This document shows, piece by piece, positions 21,186 through 30,060 of a stretch of DNA of 64,000 nt. The position numbers were made by a program, and so were the translations under genes. Position 1 is the stretch's first letter. Every line of letters starts with the position of its first letter. This DNA is from Planomicrobium soli (GTDB taxonomy: Bacteria; Bacillota; Bacilli; Bacillales_A; Planococcaceae): the NCBI RefSeq assembly GCF_003014655.1, contig NZ_PYAT01000008.1:62001-126000 (forward strand). The letters are read 5' to 3'. The notes below the pieces were generated by a model. The model was not told where the DNA came from and did no database searches. It saw nothing but the letters and a program-made list of their open reading frames with translations.

Positions 21186-21791
21186 TCATTCCATGTCGCC
21201 CATCCATTTTGGCATAGCCCTTTTTAGTTCCCGAAGGGCATTCCCGCGATGTGAAATTGCTGCTTTTTCTTCAGGGGAAAGTTCGGCCATAGACTTGTTG
21301 ATAGTCGGCACAAAAAAAATCGGATCATACCCAAAGCCATTTTCGCCGCGGCGCTCATGCAGAATGTGGCCTTCGCACGAACCGGAAAAGGTGATGGTCT
21401 TTTGCCCCGGAGCTGCGACAGCCAAAACACACCGGAACCGTGCCGTGCGCTCTTCATCTAAAACGCCGTCCAGCTTTGACAGAACTTTATCGATGTTGGC
21501 GTAGTCGCTTTTTTCACCGCCTGCATAACGCGCTGAATAAACGCCTGGTTCGCCGTTTAACGCATCGATTTCAAGTCCGCTGTCATCCGCTATCACAGTT
21601 GTTTGAAGAGCCTCAGCGACCGCCTCCGCTTTAATAATCGCATTTTCCTCGAAGGTTATGCCTGTCTCTTCGACGTCCATCTCTTCAGCAATGTCGCGAA
21701 GCGTCAACACTTTATAACCAAGCGGCGAAAGCAGCGTTTCAAAGTCTTTTGCTTTGCCTTTGTTTTGGGTAGCAATAATCACCCGTTTCAT
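21186..21791 (-). CDS. rdgB: dITP/XTP pyrophosphatase (RdgB/Ham1 family)
   Basis: Removes non-canonical purine nucleotides (XTP, dITP) by hydrolysis to the monophosphate. 201 residues. Family motifs are [14 protein letters not shown] at the N-terminus, [41 protein letters not shown] split across the active site, and [11 protein letters not shown]. The last codons of rph overlap its start, the same rph-ysnA arrangement as in B. subtilis. Confidence 0.95.
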   Translation of the reverse strand: MKRVIIATQNKGKAKDFETLLSPLGYKVLTLRDIAEEMDVEETGITFEENAIIKAEAVAEALQTTVIADDSGLEIDALNGEPGVYSARYAGGEKSDYANIDKVLSKLDGVLDEERTARFRCVLAVAAPGQKTITFSGSCEGHILHERRGENGFGYDPIFFVPTINKSMAELSPEEKAAISHRGNALRELKRAMPKWMGDME

Positions 21792-22537
21792 AAATTCGAT
21801 TCCACCTCTTCGCCGATGCGTTTTGCAACATCACCCAATACTTGTTTTTGCAAGGCGATCAACTGCTGAATGCCCGCTTCTCCAAGGTCAAGCAATTCGT
21901 TCAGTTGAGCACGCGTAAACGTCGACTCTTCCCCAGTGCCTTGCAGCTCAACAAAGTTGCCAGCTCCTGTCATGACAAGATTCATATCAACTTCAGCAGA
22001 TGAATCTTCTACGTAATTCAAATCCAAAACAGCTCCAATTTCAGGAACGATGCCGACGCTCGTTGCCGCTAAAAAGTCTGTGACCGGAAATGCTGTTAGA
22101 TTCAGTTTGCCAATTGCCATGGTCATTGCTACAAATGCACCTGTTATCGAAGCCGTGCGTGTACCGCCGTCCGCCTGGATTACGTCGCAATCAATCCAAA
22201 GCGTGCGCTCTCCCAACTTCTCCAAATCCACGACTGCGCGCAGCGCACGACCGATCAAGCGCTGAATTTCCATAGTCCGTCCACCGATTTTGCCGCGGGA
22301 CGCTTCCCGCTGATTGCGGCTATTGGTCGCACGCGGCAACATGGAATACTCTGCCGTAATCCACCCTTTGCCCTGCCCTCTTAAAAACCCGGGAACTCTG
22401 TCTTCAATCGTTGCCGTACAAATCACTTTTGTTTGGCCGACTGTAATCAATACCGAGCCCTCCGGATGAATCAAATAGTCCACATCCATCTGCACCGGGC
22501 GCAGTTCATTTACGTTTCTTTCGTTTATTCGTGTCAT
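21788..22537 (-). CDS. rph: Ribonuclease PH
   Basis: Phosphorolytic 3'-5' exoribonuclease that trims tRNA precursors. 249 residues. Seen: N-terminal [32 protein letters not shown], the [20 protein letters not shown] helix, and the phosphate-binding [18 protein letters not shown] near residues 118-135. AAGGAGG precedes the ATG. Confidence 0.97.
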   Translation of the reverse strand: MTRINERNVNELRPVQMDVDYLIHPEGSVLITVGQTKVICTATIEDRVPGFLRGQGKGWITAEYSMLPRATNSRNQREASRGKIGGRTMEIQRLIGRALRAVVDLEKLGERTLWIDCDVIQADGGTRTASITGAFVAMTMAIGKLNLTAFPVTDFLAATSVGIVPEIGAVLDLNYVEDSSAEVDMNLVMTGAGNFVELQGTGEESTFTRAQLNELLDLGEAGIQQLIALQKQVLGDVAKRIGEEVESNL

Positions 22538-22656
22538 GGAAAATCCTCCTTATGTTTGCCCAAATAGCGTACCATATTTGAAGATGAACAACAAAAGCCT
22601 GGCAGTTGCTCTGTTATGCTTCTGCATCGTTTTGTTATCAAAAAAAGTGCTCAACA

Positions 22657-22688
22657 AGCAAAAAACCCGACTGTACCAGTCAGGTTTT
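22657..22688 (-). terminator. Intrinsic terminator overlapping the racE stop
   Basis: AACCTGACT / AGTCGGGTT stem and TTTTTT tract on the minus strand. The racE stop codon lies inside the stem, so ribosomes finishing racE could affect folding. Confidence 0.82.
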
Positions 22689-23483
22689 TGGAAAGCGGAT
22701 AGAATGGATGATCGGTTCTTCGATTTCCAGCCATTTCTGTATGATTGCAGTAAATATCGGAGTTGAACCGGACGTATAAAAATGATGAACAGGCGGCTTT
22801 GTCCGTGTAGCGCATTGGTTAAGATATTCTAAATGCCTTTCGACGTCTTTAGCAGTTTCCTCTGCTGAAGAAAGCACATGGACGCCTTTGCCGAACGCTT
22901 CTTCAATAAACGTTTGAAGCAAAGGGTAATGGGTGCAGCCGAGTATGGCCGTATCAAACGATTCGCCTTCAAGTTCTGAAAGCGTCTCCCTAACCATATC
23001 ACGGGCAAACTCGCCTTCGTATTCATCACTCTCCACGAGCGGCACGAATTTCGGGCATGCCAACTGAACGACGTGTGAAGAAGAAACGAGAGACTTGATG
23101 GCTTTTTCATAAGCCCCGCTCTTCACTGTCCCGAGAGTCCCAAGAACTGCAATCTCTTTTGTGGAAGATGAAGTTACCGCAGCGCGTGCGCCAGGGAAAA
23201 TAACACCGATTACGGGAATCGGCAAGTTTTTCTGAAGCGAATTAAGAGCAGCTGCAGTTGCTGTATTGCATGCGATAACAAGCAATTTGATCTTTTTTTG
23301 CATTAAAGCAGTCGCCATTTGCCACGTATACTTACGAACCTCTGCAATTGGGCGGGGGCCATAAGGGCATCTGGCATTGTCACCGACATAGTAAATCTGT
23401 TCATTCGGCAAAAGTTTCATTATTTCTTTTGCGACAGTTAGGCCGCCTACTCCTGAGTCTATAACACCGATTGGCGCGTTCAC
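22680..23483 (-). CDS. racE: Glutamate racemase
   Basis: Makes D-glutamate for peptidoglycan. A GTG start (MNAPIGVIDSGVGG) with GAGGAG 7 bases before it gives 267 residues; an in-frame TTG further upstream lies within the ribosome site. The two catalytic cysteines are C72 (VIACNTATAAA) and C183 (LGCTHYPLL). GDNARCPYGPRP is the substrate loop. Co-directional with ysmB, which ends 17 bases before it. Confidence 0.96.
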   Translation of the reverse strand: MNAPIGVIDSGVGGLTVAKEIMKLLPNEQIYYVGDNARCPYGPRPIAEVRKYTWQMATALMQKKIKLLVIACNTATAAALNSLQKNLPIPVIGVIFPGARAAVTSSSTKEIAVLGTLGTVKSGAYEKAIKSLVSSSHVVQLACPKFVPLVESDEYEGEFARDMVRETLSELEGESFDTAILGCTHYPLLQTFIEEAFGKGVHVLSSAEETAKDVERHLEYLNQCATRTKPPVHHFYTSGSTPIFTAIIQKWLEIEEPIIHSIRFPKT

Positions 23484-23500
23484 CGTTAATCTCCTCAATC

Positions 23501-23953
23501 CTATTTCATGTTAGTATGCAACTTTTCCAGAAGGAATGAAAATTGCTCTACTTCTTCTTGCGTAAAATCGGCAAGAACCGTTTCAAGATACTCTTGTCTT
23601 TTTTGAATCACTTCTTCAATGATGCGTTCGCCTTCTTGCAGCAGCTTGATGCGGACAACACGGCGATCTTGTTCTTCGCGGATGCGCATGACCAAGTTAT
23701 TTTTTTCCATACGGTCGACCAAATCGGTCGTTGTACTGAATGCCAGATACATTTTGTTCGACAAATCGCCGATCGTCATATCACCGTGTTCAAACAGCCA
23801 TTGCAAAGCAACAAATTGCGGAGGCGTGATGGTGTAGGAATTTAATATCTCACGGCCTTTTTGTTTGATAATGCCGGAAATATAACGCAATTCTTTTTCC
23901 ATAAATGCTACCCTTTCCGGGTCATGGGTGTGTTTTCTCGTGTCATTAGCCAT
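23501..23953 (-). CDS. ysmB: MarR-family transcriptional regulator, YsmB-like
   Basis: 150 residues from the ATG (MANDTRKHTHDPERV); an in-frame GTG four codons upstream overlaps AAGGAG. Winged helix: TPPQFVALQWLFEHGDMTIGDLS, recognition helix KMYLAFSTTTDLVDRMEKNNLV, wing REEQDRRVVRIKLLQEG, with helical dimerisation ends. B. subtilis has ysmB beside racE. The DNA target and ligand are unknown. Confidence 0.88.
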   Translation of the reverse strand: MANDTRKHTHDPERVAFMEKELRYISGIIKQKGREILNSYTITPPQFVALQWLFEHGDMTIGDLSNKMYLAFSTTTDLVDRMEKNNLVMRIREEQDRRVVRIKLLQEGERIIEEVIQKRQEYLETVLADFTQEEVEQFSFLLEKLHTNMK

Positions 23954-24025
23954 TATTCGTTTCACTCCTTAAGAACGGATCTTACTTCTATAGTGAAGGT
24001 TTTTTATCAATATGGCAAGAAATCC

Positions 24026-24493
24026 TTAAAGTTTCGCTGCCGCAACCCGGTTATTTTGTAAAAGCTCTTTTTCTTGTTCGCTCCAAGGATGGCTTTTTCC
24101 TGTCTCTTTTGAGATTTGGACCATGGCGCCCCGGCCGGTAAAGCACGTTTCCTCTTTTTCATTAGTTACCCAATAATGGATATCGATAGACGAGTTTCCT
24201 AATGAATGAATTTTCACATGAACATTGAGTTTTTCATCAAAATATACTTGTTGAGTATAATCGACTTGGATATCTGCGACAACCGGAAATAATTTACTTT
24301 CTCCTGTTAGCCAATTCTGCATCAAGCCCAACTTTTTCATATATTCGATCCGGGCAAATTCGAAATATGTTATAGGCACTGTATTGTTAACATGTCCGAA
24401 CATATCCGTTTCCGAAAAACGCACATGTACCGGTACAGAAAAAGAAAAGCCTTTTTTCCAGCTTGCAAAATCCTCAATATAAGTTGCTTTCAT
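24026..24493 (-). CDS. ysmA: Acyl-CoA thioesterase, hotdog fold (YsmA-like)
   Basis: 155 residues. RFSETDMFGHVNNTVPITYFEFAR (about residues 25-48) is the 4HBT signature; the motif D is the likely catalytic residue. Beta strands of the single hotdog domain follow. Matches B. subtilis ysmA, placed beside sdhB there too. The spore-specific gerE that separates it from racE in B. subtilis is missing. The physiological acyl-CoA is not known. Confidence 0.85.
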   Translation of the reverse strand: MKATYIEDFASWKKGFSFSVPVHVRFSETDMFGHVNNTVPITYFEFARIEYMKKLGLMQNWLTGESKLFPVVADIQVDYTQQVYFDEKLNVHVKIHSLGNSSIDIHYWVTNEKEETCFTGRGAMVQISKETGKSHPWSEQEKELLQNNRVAAAKL

Positions 24494-24574
24494 ATTACGC
24501 TCCTTTTTAAATAGATGTTTGTTTTGTTAGTATAGCAAAAATACACCAAAAGGTCTGAAAACAATAGATTAAGA

Positions 24575-24603
24575 CAAAAAAAACCTCCGCTAGGCGGAGG
24601 TTA
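24575..24603 (-). terminator. Intrinsic terminator of sdhCAB
   Basis: AACCTCCGCC / GCGGAGGTT hairpin followed by an eight-T run on the minus strand, 9 bases beyond the sdhB stop. Confidence 0.92.
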
Positions 24604-24611
24604 CTGATAAA

Positions 24612-25382
24612 CTAGTCAACCATTCTGTCGCTTCCGAAGAAGTTGCGGAACATTTGAACAGTTGTTTCACGGTTCAAAGCTGCGATTGAAGTTGTCAAAG
24701 GAATTCCTTTAGGGCAAGATTCAACACAGTTCTGAGAGTTACTGCAGCTTCCAAGTCCGCCTTCGCCCATAATAGCGTTCAAGCGCTCATCACGGTTCAT
24801 CGCACCTGTTGGATGCGCATTGAAAAGACGAACTTGTGAAAGTGGAGCAGGTCCGATAAAATCGGATTTTTCGTTTACGTTCGGGCATGCTTCTAAGCAT
24901 ACGCCGCACGTGATGCATTTAGACAGCTCATAAGCCCACTGGCGTTTACGTTCAGGCATGCGAGGGCCTTCTCCAAGATCATGTGTCCCATCGATCGGTA
25001 CCCAAGCCTTAACTTTTTTCAACGACTCGAACATACGGCTGCGGTCAATGACCAAGTCACGGACAACCGGGAATGTTTTCATCGGCTGAAGCCTAATCGG
25101 CTGCTCCAACTGATCGATCAAAGCAGTACACGACTGGCGTGCTTTGCCGTTGATGACCATTGAGCATGCTCCACAGACTTCCTCAAGACAAGCCATGTCC
25201 CAGTTTACTGGAGTGGTCTTTTTCCCTTCCATGTTAACCGGGTTGCGGCGGATTTCCATCAACGCCGAAATGACATTCATGTTCGCGCGATATGGCACTT
25301 CGAACTTTTCGAAATACGGTTCATCGTTCGTTGAGTTACGGCGTTCGACTTCTATAATAACAGTTTTTGCTGCTTCACCCAT
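24612..25382 (-). CDS. sdhB: Succinate dehydrogenase iron-sulfur subunit
   Basis: Electron-transfer subunit of respiratory complex II. 256 residues. The [2Fe-2S] ligands are C65, C70, C73 and C85; the ferredoxin-like half carries C156, C159, C162, C166 and C213, C219, C223 for the [4Fe-4S] and [3Fe-4S] clusters. Last gene of sdhCAB, 18 bases after sdhA. Confidence 0.97.
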   Translation of the reverse strand: MGEAAKTVIIEVERRNSTNDEPYFEKFEVPYRANMNVISALMEIRRNPVNMEGKKTTPVNWDMACLEEVCGACSMVINGKARQSCTALIDQLEQPIRLQPMKTFPVVRDLVIDRSRMFESLKKVKAWVPIDGTHDLGEGPRMPERKRQWAYELSKCITCGVCLEACPNVNEKSDFIGPAPLSQVRLFNAHPTGAMNRDERLNAIMGEGGLGSCSNSQNCVESCPKGIPLTTSIAALNRETTVQMFRNFFGSDRMVD

Positions 25383-25400
25383 GGTAAAATTGCTCCTTTC

Positions 25401-27149
25401 TTAGGCTTTCGCTGAGTAATCACGTTTCCGTGGCGGAATCAGCGAAACGTCCACTTCTTCATAATGGAAAATCGGTGCTTCGTATCCATTGAATTTAGCC
25501 ATAGTTGTTTTCAGGAATTCCGCGTCATTGCGTTCAGGGAATTCCGGTTTGAAATGAGCTCCACGGCTCTCATTGCGATGCAGTGCGCCAAGAGTGATCA
25601 CTCTAGCTAAATGTAGCATATTCTTCAATTGGCGGGCGAACATAGCACCTTGGTTGCTCCAAAGCTGCGTGTCCGTCATGCTGATATTTTCAAATCGTTG
25701 TAGCAATTCTTGAATTTTCTCGTCTGTCTTCTGCAATCTATCGTTATAACGCACCACTGTTACGTTATCCGTCATCCATTCACCAAGTTCTTTGTGAAGA
25801 ACATAAGCATTTTCTGTACCATCCAGTGCTAACAGCTCTTCCCACTTGCGCTGTTCTTCAGCTGCATGCCAATCAAAAATTTCTGGAGAAAGATCTTCAG
25901 CAAGCTGATCTAAGCCTTTGATATAAGTTAATGCATTTGGTCCGGCAACCATACCGCCGTAAATCGCTGACAACAATGAGTTTGCACCCAAACGGTTTGC
26001 ACCGTGCTGAGAGTAATCACATTCACCAGCTGCAAATACGCCAGGAATATTAGTCATCTGTTGATCGTCGACCCATAGTCCGCCCATTGAATAATGGACT
26101 GCCGGGAAGATTTTCATTGGAACTTTACGTGGATCGTCGCCAGTGAACTTCTCATAGATTTCAATGATTCCGCCAAGTTTGATGTCCAATTCTTTCGGAT
26201 CTTTGTGCGAAAGGTCCAAATACACCATATTCTCGCCATTGACCCCGAGTTTTTGGTTAACGCAGACATCGAAAATTTCACGGGTAGCAATATCACGCGG
26301 CACTAAATTTCCATATGCCGGATATTTTTCTTCAAGGAAATACCAAGGCTTGCCGTCTTTATAAGTCCAGATCCGTCCGCCTTCTCCGCGGGCTGATTCT
26401 GACATCAAACGAAGTTTATCATCGCCAGGAATCGCAGTCGGGTGAATTTGGATAAATTCGCCGTTTGCGTAATAAGCGCCTTGTTGATAAACGACCGAAG
26501 CTGCTGAACCGGTATTGATGACCGAGTTCGTCGATTTTCCAAAGATGATTCCAGGACCGCCAGTTGCCATAATTACAGCATCTCCGCGGAATGCTTTAAT
26601 TTCCATCGTAGTCATGTTTTGGGCAGTAATGCCTCGGCTGATTCCGTTTTCATCGATGATCAAACTCAGGAATTCCCAGCCTTCGTATTTAGTAACCAAG
26701 CCGTTCGCTTCTTGGCGGCGGACTTGCTCATCTAAAGCATAAAGCAATTGCTGGCCGGTAGTCGCGCCGGCAAAAGCCGTTCTATGGTGCAGCGTGCCAC
26801 CGAAACGACGGAAATCAAGTAAACCTTCAGGAGTACGGTTGAACATAACCCCCATGCGGTCAAGCAAACGGATAATTCCTGGCGCAGCTTCCGCCATTGC
26901 TTGAACCGGCTTTTGGTTCGCTAGAAAATCTCCGCCGTATACTGTGTCATCAAAGTGAATAGCGGGAGAATCCCCTTCACCTTTTGTATTCACCGCTCCG
27001 TTGATCCCGCCCTGTGCACATACAGAGTGAGAACGTTTTACGGGAACGATTGAAAATAATTCGACGGGTGCTCCTGCTTCTGCAGCTTTGATAGCAGCCA
27101 TTAAACCTGCAAGGCCTCCGCCGACAATAATAAGTTTGCCTTTCGCCAT
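25401..27149 (-). CDS. sdhA: Succinate dehydrogenase flavoprotein subunit
   Basis: Oxidises succinate to fumarate with covalently bound FAD. The start MAKGKLIIVGGGLAG (582 residues) is preferred over an in-frame GTG four codons upstream that overlaps GAGGAG. The dinucleotide motif VGGGLAGL is at the N-terminus, the flavin-linking His is about H41 in SHSVCAQGGING, and the catalytic segments HPTAIPG, SARGEGGRIW and HYSMGGLWVD are present. Confidence 0.97.
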   Translation of the reverse strand: MAKGKLIIVGGGLAGLMAAIKAAEAGAPVELFSIVPVKRSHSVCAQGGINGAVNTKGEGDSPAIHFDDTVYGGDFLANQKPVQAMAEAAPGIIRLLDRMGVMFNRTPEGLLDFRRFGGTLHHRTAFAGATTGQQLLYALDEQVRRQEANGLVTKYEGWEFLSLIIDENGISRGITAQNMTTMEIKAFRGDAVIMATGGPGIIFGKSTNSVINTGSAASVVYQQGAYYANGEFIQIHPTAIPGDDKLRLMSESARGEGGRIWTYKDGKPWYFLEEKYPAYGNLVPRDIATREIFDVCVNQKLGVNGENMVYLDLSHKDPKELDIKLGGIIEIYEKFTGDDPRKVPMKIFPAVHYSMGGLWVDDQQMTNIPGVFAAGECDYSQHGANRLGANSLLSAIYGGMVAGPNALTYIKGLDQLAEDLSPEIFDWHAAEEQRKWEELLALDGTENAYVLHKELGEWMTDNVTVVRYNDRLQKTDEKIQELLQRFENISMTDTQLWSNQGAMFARQLKNMLHLARVITLGALHRNESRGAHFKPEFPERNDAEFLKTTMAKFNGYEAPIFHYEEVDVSLIPPRKRDYSAKA

Positions 27150-27194
27150 TTTGGTATTCACTCCTCTTTTAGTTCACCAGTAATGGAAGCGCTC

Positions 27195-27803
27195 TTAAAC
27201 GAACGCGAATAATGCTCTGATACCAATAACCGATAGTACAACAAATATGGCCAGCACTGCATAGTTCGAATAGCGCTGTGATTTTGCGGATTGCGTGATT
27301 CCCCAAGTAACTAGGAAAGACCAGAATCCGTTCGCCAAGTGGAATGTTGCAGCCAACACACCTGCGATATAGAAAGCTAACATGAATGGGTTCGACAAAA
27401 TTTCCGCCATCATATTAAAGTCGGCCTCTGCATTGCCCAAAGCTACTTGGAAACGTGTTTCAAAAACGTGCCAAGCGATAAAAATTACAAGGAAAACGCC
27501 TGTATAGCGTTGCAAGACCAACATCTGGTTACGGAAATAACTGTAGTGGCCCACATTGTGCTTTGAAGTGAACGCTATGTACAAGCCATAGAATGCATGA
27601 TACACCAGCGGTAAATAGATAACGAAAATCTCCAAGAAAATAACGAACGGTAAGTTCGCCATAAAGTGTGAAGCATCGTTAAAAGCTTGTTCACCTTGTG
27701 TTGCGAAATGATTGACGATCAAATGCTGCGTCAAGAACACACCAATCGGAATAATTCCTAATAATGAGTGCAACCTGCGCAATAAAAATTCACGATTTTC
27801 CAA
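27195..27803 (-). CDS. sdhC: Succinate dehydrogenase cytochrome b558 subunit
   Basis: Membrane anchor of complex II that binds two hemes b and transfers electrons to menaquinone. A TTG start (MENREFLLRRLHSLLGIIPIG) follows GAGGAGGG at 7 bases and gives 202 residues, the length of the B. subtilis protein; the longer frame to 27881 is unsupported. Five hydrophobic helices; candidate axial His residues in RRLHSLLG, QHLIVNHF, YHAFYG and AWHVFETR. First gene of sdhCAB. Confidence 0.94.
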   Translation of the reverse strand: MENREFLLRRLHSLLGIIPIGVFLTQHLIVNHFATQGEQAFNDASHFMANLPFVIFLEIFVIYLPLVYHAFYGLYIAFTSKHNVGHYSYFRNQMLVLQRYTGVFLVIFIAWHVFETRFQVALGNAEADFNMMAEILSNPFMLAFYIAGVLAATFHLANGFWSFLVTWGITQSAKSQRYSNYAVLAIFVVLSVIGIRALFAFV

Positions 27804-27913
27804 AACTTTTACCCTCCTCAACCCAATAATAGGCAGCAAAAAAAGCAATCGATATGTTACGAAAGCATCCATTGACTGCAACTAGCATCATGATACAATA
27901 ATATGACATATTT

Positions 27914-27942
27914 ATTGTACTCCCCTAAAAAAGGAGCGTCAA
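27914..27942 (-). promoter_or_regulatory. Promoter of sdhCAB
   Basis: TTGACG, 17-base spacer CTCCTTTTTTAGGGGAG, TACAAT. The spacer is itself a CTCC...GGAG dyad. The start site would be about 110 bases ahead of sdhC, leaving a substantial leader. Confidence 0.75.
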
Positions 27943-27957
27943 GGCAACCAAGCCTTT

Positions 27958-27987
27958 TTGCAAACATTCTTATTAGTATTTTATTAT
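27958..27987 (+). promoter_or_regulatory. Promoter of yslB
   Basis: TTGCAA, 18-base spacer, TATTAT, 19 bases before the yslB ATG. Lies back to back with the sdh promoter. Confidence 0.55.
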
Positions 27988-28005
27988 AGTGAAAGTAGGT
28001 TAACC

Positions 28006-28407
28006 ATGACTGAAACAAATACAGTTTTAAGCGAGCATTTCGGTTACGAATTGATCAGGGACCATCTAATATCAGAGATTTTAGGGTCTCATGAGACGGA
28101 AATACTCTACTGGGCAGGAAAATCTCTTGCTCGCAAGTTTCCTTTATTTTCGGTAGATGAAGCTCCAGACTTCTTTGCCCAAGCTAATTTCGGCGAATTA
28201 ACTCTTGAAAAAAAGGCTAAAGATGAAACTATTTTTACCCTTATCCCATCAAAAATAGAAAATCGCTGCTTTAAATTAGAAGCAGGTTTTCTAGCGCAGC
28301 AGCACCAGAAAATTGGCGGCTACTTGACAGAAGCCTACGAAGAAGTATTCCAGAAAAAGAATTTGGTCCGTATTACCTTGAAAACAGACCTTCGTGAACG
28401 TGTCTAA
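28006..28407 (+). CDS. yslB: YslB-family protein (DUF2507)
   Basis: 133 residues from the ATG (MTETNTVLSEHFGYELIRDHL); AAAGTAGGT stands 5 bases before it. Mixed alpha/beta protein resembling the V4R/TRAPP-like small-ligand domain: EILYWAGKSLARKFP, then ELTLEKKAKDETIFTLIP, and FKLEAGFLAQQHQKIGGYLTEAYEE near the end. Same location and divergent orientation next to sdhC as in B. subtilis. The function is unknown. Confidence 0.85.
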   Translation: MTETNTVLSEHFGYELIRDHLISEILGSHETEILYWAGKSLARKFPLFSVDEAPDFFAQANFGELTLEKKAKDETIFTLIPSKIENRCFKLEAGFLAQQHQKIGGYLTEAYEEVFQKKNLVRITLKTDLRERV

Positions 28408-28478
28408 ACTATGACAAATGTGGAAATCATACCACATAAGCTGGTTTCTATTTTTCTTTATGCTCTATAGTTTTATCC

Positions 28479-28514
28479 AAAAACAAGACCCGACAAATGT
28501 CGGGTCTTGTTTTC
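28479..28514. terminator. Bidirectional terminator between yslB and lysC
   Basis: ACAAGACCCGACA / TGTCGGGTCTTGT perfect 13-bp stem with a 2-base nominal loop and A/T runs on both sides; placed between convergent genes. Confidence 0.92.
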
Positions 28515-29729
28515 TTAATATGATAAACCGTAAGCATCATGGAGAGCGCTGGCGGACTTCTCCATGTCGCTTTCCGGCACGACGACAGAGACTTTGATTT
28601 CAGAAGTGCTGACCATTTTCACCGGGATATCTTGCAGGCGCAGAATGTCGAACATGCGCGCTGCAACGCCGGGATTGGATACCATTCCGGAGCCGACGAT
28701 GGAAACTTTGGCCAAGCCAACCTCGTAATTCAAGTTTACGAAGCCGATTTCATCCCGATATGATTCCAGAACACGTTTTGTTTCTTCCAGGCTTTCTTCC
28801 TTGATGGAAAACGATACGGATGGGGGAATTTCTTCTGAAATGCTTTGGACAATAATATCGACATCGATATGATGTTCAGCTAGTTTCATGAAAATTTTAG
28901 CCAGCGAACCGTTGAACGGTTTTTCATAGCTGGCCGTTACACGGGCAATGCCCCGTTCGAACGCGACGCCTCTGACGATTAGATTTTTCTCCACTGTGAT
29001 CACCTCTTGTATGATTGTGCCCGGTTCATCTGAGTAGCTCGCTCGCACCGACAACGGGACATTGTTGTTTTTAGCAAATTCAACTGCACGCGGGTGCAAT
29101 ACTCCCGCTCCCAGATTGGCAAGCTCCAGCATTTCATCGTAAGAAATCTGTTCCAGTTTGCGGGCGCCGTTAACATAACGCGGATCTGCCGTATAAACAC
29201 CGTCGACGTCTGTATAAATTTCACATTTGTCTGCATTTAAAGCAGCTGCGAGCGCAACTGCTGTTGTATCGGAGCCTCCTCGGCCGAGAGTCGTAATATT
29301 GCCGACTTTATCAACCCCCTGGAAGCCGGCCACTACACAGAAAAAGCCATTTTCCAGAACTCGTTCCAAACGTTCCGTATGAATTTGCTCGATGCGTGCA
29401 TTGCGCGGGACGGATTCGGTTTCGATGCCGGCTTGCCAGCCTGTAAACGACAGCGCTTCATGGCCGAGCGCTTTGAAAGCCATCGCCAGCAAAGAAATTG
29501 TCACTTGTTCTCCTGTTGCCAGCAACATGTCCATTTCACGCTTCGGCGGCTCTGTCGAAATTTCATTGGCTAATGCCACCAGTGTATCCGTTGTTTTTCC
29601 CATTGCCGAAACGACAATGACCACTCGATTGCCTTTTTCTTTTTCCAGTATCGCACGTTTTGCAACGCCTATAATTTTTTCCGGCGTCGCAACAGAAGTG
29701 CCGCCGAACTTCATCACTACAGTTTTCAT
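28515..29729 (-). CDS. lysC: Aspartokinase, lysine-responsive type
   Basis: Phosphorylates aspartate, first step to lysine, threonine, methionine and diaminopimelate. The start MKTVVMKFGGTSVA with GGGAGTGG 5 bases upstream gives 404 residues; the longer frame runs into the leader terminator. Kinase domain KFGGTSV and GRGGSDTTAVALAAAL, then two ACT domains (about 265-404). An internal start for a beta-subunit, as in B. subtilis LysC, is possible but not demonstrated. Controlled by a lysine riboswitch. Confidence 0.95.
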   Translation of the reverse strand: MKTVVMKFGGTSVATPEKIIGVAKRAILEKEKGNRVVIVVSAMGKTTDTLVALANEISTEPPKREMDMLLATGEQVTISLLAMAFKALGHEALSFTGWQAGIETESVPRNARIEQIHTERLERVLENGFFCVVAGFQGVDKVGNITTLGRGGSDTTAVALAAALNADKCEIYTDVDGVYTADPRYVNGARKLEQISYDEMLELANLGAGVLHPRAVEFAKNNNVPLSVRASYSDEPGTIIQEVITVEKNLIVRGVAFERGIARVTASYEKPFNGSLAKIFMKLAEHHIDVDIIVQSISEEIPPSVSFSIKEESLEETKRVLESYRDEIGFVNLNYEVGLAKVSIVGSGMVSNPGVAARMFDILRLQDIPVKMVSTSEIKVSVVVPESDMEKSASALHDAYGLSY

Positions 29730-29763
29730 TTTATCCACTCCCACAGTTAATGTGGCTCTCAAC

Positions 29764-29817
29764 AAAAAAAGAGGCAGCCCGCCGCATATGCAGCAAACTA
29801 CCTCTTTTATCATGTAC
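29764..29817 (-). terminator. Riboswitch-controlled terminator of lysC
   Basis: AAGAGGTAG ... CTGCCTCTT hairpin with internal GCTGCATATGCGGC and a run of eight Ts on the minus strand; the expression platform of the upstream L-box. Confidence 0.88.
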
Positions 29818-29824
29818 GAAAAAA

Positions 29825-30012
29825 CGTCCATGTGAGATAGCCCTCCAGAGATCTACTCTGACAGCCCTGCACTTCTTAAATGCAGGACCAGCATGCGGCT
29901 TTACAGTCCACCACACACTTCGGCGACCGCCCCTTTTCCCATTCTTCACAGATTCTGTCCATCTCTGAATGGGTACTTTTGACGTTCGCACCTCTATCAC
30001 CACTCGTTACAA
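29825..30012 (-). promoter_or_regulatory. Lysine riboswitch (L-box)
   Basis: The minus strand shows the L-box landmarks in order: GATAGAGGTGCGAAC, AAAAGTA, GGGGCGGTCGCCGAAG, then paired arms GTCCTGCATTT / AAGTGCAGGGC and the closing AGATCTCTGGAGGGCTATC. Lysine binding should favour the downstream terminator and shut off lysC. Ends are approximate. Confidence 0.95.
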
Positions 30013-30031
30013 GTGATTTAATTATGTTATT

Positions 30032-30060
30032 ACGATAACATACTCTTATTCCGTTGACAA
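30032..30060 (-). promoter_or_regulatory. Promoter of lysC
   Basis: TTGTCA, 17-base spacer, TATCGT; the -35 overlaps the last codons of uvrC. Moderate match. Confidence 0.5.
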